From the NCBI GenBank assembly GCA_938007965.1, contig CALLMH010000053.1:1-64000 (forward strand): 64,000 nt of DNA, given 5' to 3'. This document shows, in pieces, positions 59,078 through 64,000 of the stretch; position 1 is the stretch's first letter, and every line of letters starts with the position of its first letter. Under the pieces are notes generated by a model. It made no database searches, was not told the origin of the DNA, and saw only the letters and a list, made by a program, of their open reading frames with translations. The translations under genes were made by a program, and so were the position numbers. The stretch is from an uncultured Saprospiraceae bacterium. Its GTDB lineage: Bacteria > Bacteroidota > Bacteroidia > Chitinophagales > Saprospiraceae.

Positions 59078-61480
59078 ATGAAAAAAATATTCACACTATC
59101 ATTAATATTGTCTTCTCTATGGAGTTTCTCACAAATATCTGTGAATGGCCCTAGTGCAGGCTCTATAAATCCAACAATCTATTCTATAGTTGGGCAGGTA
59201 GTAGAAGCCTCATCTAATCAGTCAATAGACTATGCGACAATAACTGTAATGGACCTCAAGACAGATGAACTCATCTCAGGGACCACTACTGAAGGCGGCG
59301 GTGTATTTCGCTTAGAAACCAAAACAAAAGAAGTCTACATAGAAGTAAGTTTCATAGGATACTCGACAAAGCGAGTTGAAGAATTCAATTGGAATGGCAA
59401 CAAAGCCGATCTCGGGGTAATCAAATTGGGCGAAGACACCAAAACACTTGATGAAGTGGTGGTAACGGCCACTAAGTCAACTACAGAATTCAAACTAGAC
59501 AAGAGAGTATTCAACGTAGGTACAGACCTGAGTACTACTGGAGCAAGTGCGCTGGAAGTACTGAACAATGTGCCCTCGGTAAATGTCAACATAGAAGGCG
59601 AGGTTACACTGAGAGGAAGCGGCGGCGTACAGATATTAATCAATGGAAAACCATCTGTACTCACAGATGAAGCTGGTGGAGCACTCGGTACGATCACAGC
59701 AGATATGCTAGAGAGTGTAGAGGTGATAACAAATCCATCTGCAAAATATGAAGCGGAAGGCACCTCTGGTATAATCAACTTAGTCCTCAAGAAAAATGAA
59801 AAAAATGGACTCAATGGCTCCTTAACACTGAATACTGGATGGCCACACAATCATAGTGTAGGGCTTAGCCTCAATAAGAGAACTCAGAAGCTCAATCTAT
59901 TCACACAGTTCGGTGTAGGATATAAGGTACAACCTAACGAAGTAGAAAATATCAATAGAGACTTAGTAACTGGCAGAACGATCAATAGCGATGGAGAAGA
60001 ATTCAGAAATGAGAACTTCTACAATATAATTTTAGGATCAGACTACTATATCAATCCGCAGAATATCATCACTCTCTCTGGAAGTTTTGCATATGAAATA
60101 GAAGACCAACCTTCTACTACTAAATTTACTTCCTTTGACGGAAATGAACTACTGACTAGAGAATGGCAAAGGACTGAAGTAACAGAAGCTACTAACCCAA
60201 AGTTACAATACGAACTTCAATACAAAAGAGACTTCACTGATCATAAAGACCACCAACTACAGTTCAGCGCTATAGGAAACTACTTCGGTAAAGATCAGTC
60301 ATCAATATTCAACGAGCGGACCATCTCTGGTCCAGATAACCCGACAAATCAAACTACAGCAACTGCTTTCGATGAAGGTAAGTATACATTCAATCTCGAT
60401 TACACGAAACCAATTGCAGAGCAATGGCAGATAGAAACGGGTGCTCAATATGTAGACAATAGTGTAAGCAATGACTTCTCAGTCAGTGACATTATAGATG
60501 GTGAGACTGTAATAAATGAAGGGCTAACCAATATATTCGAATATGATCAAAAAGTACTCGGCGTATATACTACGGGATCATATGAAGGGGATGTTTGGGG
60601 CGTAAAATTAGGCCTTAGGGCAGAAAATACCGACCTAAGTACACTATTGAAAAATACGAATGAAGAAAATAGTCAGAACTTCACTAACTTATTTCCATCA
60701 GCTCATACCTCTTATAAGCTATCAGAGCGGGTTTCTCTTCAAGCTGGTTATAGTCGACGGATATATAGACCGAGATTATGGGATCTAAATCCGTTCTTCA
60801 ATATCAGAAATAACTTTTCTATACGTGCAGGAAACCCAAATCTACTTCCAGAATATACAGATTCCTATGAGGTAGGAAGCATCTTTATCTATGAGCAGAT
60901 ATCCTTCAACGTAAATGCTTATCATAGATATACTACTGAAAAAATCGAAAGAGTATCCACATTTTCTGACAATGTAAATATATTCTCCCCAGAGAATATA
61001 GGTACAAATAGAACAACTGGATTAGAATTGAACTTTAAGTACTCACCTATGAAGAAGGTCACGATTAATGGGGATGGGAATTATAATATATTCCGAAGAA
61101 AAGGAGAGTTTAATGATCAAGTTTTTGATTTCAATGCAGATCAATGGTCTACCAAAATTACATCCAAATTTAAGTTCAGTAGGAGTTTTGATTTTGAAGT
61201 AACTGGTCAGTATCAATCGTCCGAACAAACTATACAAGGGACAAGATCAGCCAATCTTTTTGGAGATCTTGGAATGAGATATAAGATATTAAATGGCAAA
61301 GCGGTCGTTAATCTATCAGTAAGGGATATATTTGCATCTAGAATCCGAGAAAACATCGCAGAAGGGGCCGACTTCAGCGCATATAGTTTCAGACAGAGAG
61401 GTAGATTCATATCTCTTGGCTTCAGTTATGGATTCGGTAAAGGTGAAGCTATGACTTATGGAGGCGGTCGAAGACGATAG
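59078..61480 (+). CDS. TonB-dependent receptor-like protein, OMP_b-brl_3 family
   Basis: 800 residues. Signal peptide (1-18, LWSFSQ); CarboxypepD_reg domain (about 30-115, GQVVEASSNQSIDYATITV); plug (about 125-235, EVLNNVPSVNVNIEGEVTLR, GVQILINGKPS, VITNPSAKYEAEGTSGIINL); a long barrel with an outer-membrane beta-barrel 3 layout (LQAGYSRRIYRPRLWDLNPF, ISLGFSYGFGKG). The family is widespread in Bacteroidota, often beside secreted enzymes or CotH-type proteins. It lies 47 bases before the CotH-family gene, so they are likely co-transcribed and functionally linked. The tail GGGRRR is basic and Gly-rich. Confidence 0.92.
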   Translation: MKKIFTLSLILSSLWSFSQISVNGPSAGSINPTIYSIVGQVVEASSNQSIDYATITVMDLKTDELISGTTTEGGGVFRLETKTKEVYIEVSFIGYSTKRVEEFNWNGNKADLGVIKLGEDTKTLDEVVVTATKSTTEFKLDKRVFNVGTDLSTTGASALEVLNNVPSVNVNIEGEVTLRGSGGVQILINGKPSVLTDEAGGALGTITADMLESVEVITNPSAKYEAEGTSGIINLVLKKNEKNGLNGSLTLNTGWPHNHSVGLSLNKRTQKLNLFTQFGVGYKVQPNEVENINRDLVTGRTINSDGEEFRNENFYNIILGSDYYINPQNIITLSGSFAYEIEDQPSTTKFTSFDGNELLTREWQRTEVTEATNPKLQYELQYKRDFTDHKDHQLQFSAIGNYFGKDQSSIFNERTISGPDNPTNQTTATAFDEGKYTFNLDYTKPIAEQWQIETGAQYVDNSVSNDFSVSDIIDGETVINEGLTNIFEYDQKVLGVYTTGSYEGDVWGVKLGLRAENTDLSTLLKNTNEENSQNFTNLFPSAHTSYKLSERVSLQAGYSRRIYRPRLWDLNPFFNIRNNFSIRAGNPNLLPEYTDSYEVGSIFIYEQISFNVNAYHRYTTEKIERVSTFSDNVNIFSPENIGTNRTTGLELNFKYSPMKKVTINGDGNYNIFRRKGEFNDQVFDFNADQWSTKITSKFKFSRSFDFEVTGQYQSSEQTIQGTRSANLFGDLGMRYKILNGKAVVNLSVRDIFASRIRENIAEGADFSAYSFRQRGRFISLGFSYGFGKGEAMTYGGGRRR

Positions 61481-61527
61481 AATATTTCTATGCGTCTAAT
61501 TAGAATCTAAAACACAAAAATAAGCAT

Positions 61528-63813
61528 ATGCATAAAATACTCTGTTCATTATTGATTCTAATAGGTTCTACCATTTCATATAGTCAAGAATTATACGATA
61601 TAAATACTATCCAAGAAATAGAAATAACATTTGCCGAAAGCAACTGGGATCAACTACTAGATAATGCGTATGCTAGCTCTGGTGACTACATATTGGCTCA
61701 AAGCGTAAGCATAAATGGAGAGGTATTTGACAGTGTAGGAGTAAAATACAAGGGCAATAGTACATATAACCCAAACCAAAATAAAAATCCATTTCACATA
61801 GAATTAGACACGTATAAGGATCATAAATATGAAGCCTACACAGATATCAAACTAAGTAATGTAGCCAAGGATCCGTCTTTTCTCAGAGAAGTCCTATCCT
61901 ATCAAATACTTAGGCAGTATATGGATGCTCCCCTATCGAACTATGCAAATGTATTTGTTAATGGATCATTGATAGGATTATATAGTAACTCCGAGTCTGT
62001 ATCAAAGAAATTCGTAGACAGTAGATTCGGTAGTAAGAAAAATACTTTCGTCAAATGTAATCCACCAGAAGGAGCAGGACCTGGTAGTAGTGATTTTCCT
62101 AATCTAGTATACCTTGGGCAGGATAGCACCGACTACTACGATTCTTATGAAATAAAATCAGACTTTGGATGGCAAGAATTGATCGATCTATGTGATACAT
62201 TAACTAATCATACTGAATCCATCGAAAGGATATTAGATGTAGATAGAACATTATGGATGCATGCATTTAACAATGTATTGGTCAATCTAGACAGCTATAG
62301 TGGAGGTTTTACCCAAAATTATTATTTATACAGAGATGATTACGGTAGATTCCTACCTATTGTTTGGGATCTGAATGAATCATTTGGTCGTTTTTCAAAC
62401 ACTGGCAGCGGCAATCTCAACGGAACACCTGCAAAACAAAACATGAATCATTTACTCCATGTCAACGACTCGGATTTTCCTTTGATTCAAAAACTGCTAG
62501 CAGTACCTACCTATAGACGTATGTATCTAGCCCATATAAAGACTATGGTTATTGAAAATTTTGATGATGGATCTTACTTTGATACTGGACAGGCATTACA
62601 AGAATTAATAGAGGCTGATGTACAAGCAGACATGAATAAGTTCTTTACGTATAATAATTTTCTCAATAATCTGGAAAACGACGTCAGCTCAGGTGGAGGT
62701 CCTGGTCCAGGAGGAGGATCTACGGTCGGAATTACTAATTTAATGGATAGTAGAACTGATTATTTACTAGGCTTGTCCGAATTCACAGCAACTGAGCCAA
62801 ACATTACCAATATATCCTTATCATCTAGCACACCAGTTATAGGAGAGTCTATAACTATCACTGCCAATATAACAAACGGTCAATCAATATTTGTAAGTCA
62901 TAGAGCTGAAGCGGGCGCACCCTTCAATAAAACAGAAATGTTTGACGATGGCTCTCATAATGATGGAAGCGCCAATGATGGTATCTATGGAGCTGATATA
63001 GAACTCACATCAACAATAACTCAATACTATATCTATGCTGAAAACGATATCATAGGTAAATTTTCACCTGAAAGAGCGCAACATGAATTTTATCAGATCG
63101 CCGCAAATTCAACAAACATAGAAATCGGAGATTTGGTGATAAACGAATTTATGGCTTCAAATGATGCAGCTGTAGCAGACCAAGATGAAGAATTTGATGA
63201 TTGGATTGAATTGTATAATAACGGAAATCTGCCGATTGACTTGAGTGGTTATTTCCTATCTGACAACCCAGAGAATATATCAAAGTGGTCATTTCCTGAA
63301 AATACCATCATCGAACCGAATGAATATATCACCATATGGGCTGATGGTGATGAAGACCAAGATGGACTTCATGCATCCTTCAAGCTATCTGCAGCTGCAG
63401 AGTCTGTAATTTTATCTGATATAGATTCGGTTGTTATTGATGAGGTGTCTTATTTGGACCAGAAAACCGATATATCTTATGGTAGATTTCCAAATGGAAC
63501 GGGAGATTTTAGAGAGATGAATCATACTTTTGGAGCGGAGAACATAGGAACTACAAAAAGCGAAGACACTTCGATCAATCAATCTAATGTACTGGTATTT
63601 CCTAATCCATCCGCTGGTGTAGTGCGTATAACTTCTGATAAGACGATGAATGCGATCACGATATTGGACATTTCTGGCAACGTTATTTATGCTAAGCATA
63701 TAGATATAGATAGGATTACTGTCAATCTTGAGCCTCTTTCGTCAGGTATTTATCTTTTACAGGTTCTCATGGAAGACGGACTTTTGGAATACCAAAAAGT
63801 AGTTATTTTATAG
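61528..63813 (+). CDS. CotH kinase family protein with lamin-tail and T9SS domains
   Basis: 761 residues. Signal peptide (1-19, ISYSQ); CotH kinase-like domain (about 25-415) with VGVKYKGNSTYN, FLREVLSYQILRQY, and the metal/catalytic stretch YYLYRDDYGRFLPIVWDLNE (about 264-283); Gly/Pro-rich linker (SSGGGPGPGGGSTVG, about 388-402); lamin-tail domain (about 538-665, DLVINEFMASNDA, DWIELYNNGNLPIDLSGYFL); T9SS type A sorting domain (about 687-761, VLVFPNPSAGVVRI to YQKVVIL). CotH proteins phosphorylate proteins on Ser in spore coats; in Bacteroidota the target is unknown. It would be attached to or released from the cell surface. It follows the OMP_b-brl_3 gene closely. Confidence 0.9.
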   Translation: MHKILCSLLILIGSTISYSQELYDINTIQEIEITFAESNWDQLLDNAYASSGDYILAQSVSINGEVFDSVGVKYKGNSTYNPNQNKNPFHIELDTYKDHKYEAYTDIKLSNVAKDPSFLREVLSYQILRQYMDAPLSNYANVFVNGSLIGLYSNSESVSKKFVDSRFGSKKNTFVKCNPPEGAGPGSSDFPNLVYLGQDSTDYYDSYEIKSDFGWQELIDLCDTLTNHTESIERILDVDRTLWMHAFNNVLVNLDSYSGGFTQNYYLYRDDYGRFLPIVWDLNESFGRFSNTGSGNLNGTPAKQNMNHLLHVNDSDFPLIQKLLAVPTYRRMYLAHIKTMVIENFDDGSYFDTGQALQELIEADVQADMNKFFTYNNFLNNLENDVSSGGGPGPGGGSTVGITNLMDSRTDYLLGLSEFTATEPNITNISLSSSTPVIGESITITANITNGQSIFVSHRAEAGAPFNKTEMFDDGSHNDGSANDGIYGADIELTSTITQYYIYAENDIIGKFSPERAQHEFYQIAANSTNIEIGDLVINEFMASNDAAVADQDEEFDDWIELYNNGNLPIDLSGYFLSDNPENISKWSFPENTIIEPNEYITIWADGDEDQDGLHASFKLSAAAESVILSDIDSVVIDEVSYLDQKTDISYGRFPNGTGDFREMNHTFGAENIGTTKSEDTSINQSNVLVFPNPSAGVVRITSDKTMNAITILDISGNVIYAKHIDIDRITVNLEPLSSGIYLLQVLMEDGLLEYQKVVIL

Positions 63814-64000
63814 CGCTAACTTGTTATAATATTTCACCTTAATATACAAAATCCGCCTCCAATCATTAAAAACAGAACTATATTTTAGTCAGAGTGGCTT
63901 GCAACGCAAACTCGCGTCACTTTAGAAATCCTTAGGCGTTGAGTTTGGTGCTGATTAGAAAGTTTGTTTTCTAAAAACGATAAGCAGGGTAATCTTTTCA
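63814..64000. other. gene-free window end with AACTCGC-type element
   Basis: GTGGCTTGCAACGCAAACTCGC at 63894-63915 resembles the elements near 1-45 and 26838-26880. No reading frame is supportable to the end of the window. Confidence 0.4.

Noticed and set aside
1-64000. tRNA, rRNA, insertion sequences or phage genes
   Set aside because: I looked for T-loop motifs, transposase-like frames and terminal inverted repeats and found none that hold up by eye.

Overview
The window is chromosomal DNA of a member of the Bacteroidota, most likely a free-living aerobic, Saprospiraceae- or Flavobacteria-like organism. The evidence is four proteins with C-terminal type IX secretion (T9SS) sorting domains, two PorP/SprF proteins, two PorE-like TPR/propeller/OmpA proteins, two TonB-dependent receptors with CarboxypepD_reg domains, and families largely confined to this phylum (DUF4252, DUF5777, DUF2279, DUF6438). 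The DNA is visibly AT-rich. I see no tRNA, rRNA, transposase, phage gene or CRISPR array, so it reads as ordinary chromosome with a strong cell-surface and secretion theme.

Layout. 0.2-1.5 kb: a GNAT-like protein overlapping a small membrane protein. 1.6-4.2 kb: a secreted PQQ dehydrogenase-diheme cytochrome-T9SS fusion. 4.46-15.9 kb: one 3815-residue secreted multidomain protein (SdrD/B, DUF11, HYR-like, dockerin-like, T9SS) ending at a strong terminator. 16.6-17.5 kb: an ECF sigma factor and a likely anti-sigma. 17.8-21.4 kb: a phospholipid/membrane cluster (CPBP protease, cdsA, psd, DUF2279). 21.6-25.8 kb: PorP/SprF, PorE-like OmpA with an added DUF1573 domain, PnuC. 26-30.1 kb: DUF4252-T9SS protein, small membrane protein, purple-acid-phosphatase-like enzyme. 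30.1-33.0 kb: MarC, cmk, DUF2795, queA. 33.3-35.5 kb: ABC permease and a DUF6438 lipoprotein. 36-38.8 kb: second PorE-like protein, a lipoprotein and a small protein. 39-42.5 kb: orphan TPR histidine kinase, small barrel protein, ROK kinase. 42.5-47.9 kb: mutS2 facing a short dnaE. 48.2-53.2 kb: a redox group (GMC oxidoreductase with Cys cluster, gluconate-dehydrogenase subunit-3-like partner, hotdog thioesterase, diheme cytochrome c, DUF5777 barrel). 53.4-56.2 kb: bacilliredoxin, second PorP/SprF, exported cupin-ABM fusion. 56.3-63.8 kb: two TonB-dependent receptors and a CotH-kinase/lamin-tail/T9SS protein.

Two functional themes recur: the T9SS surface-export system and its cargo, and extracytoplasmic oxidation of sugars or alcohols passing electrons to c-type cytochromes. 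The most interesting points not obvious from gene calling are: the dnaE reading frame continues upstream of its first GTG into a conserved PHP N-terminus whose Met position is CTG; three copies of a 15-bp imperfect palindrome lie just upstream of it; an 18-base sequence is shared in opposite orientation between two hairpins at convergent gene ends; a perfect 11-bp inverted repeat sits inside the start of pnuC; and there are unusual fusions (PorE-like with DUF1573, DUF4252 with a T9SS domain, PQQ dehydrogenase with diheme cytochrome and T9SS domain).
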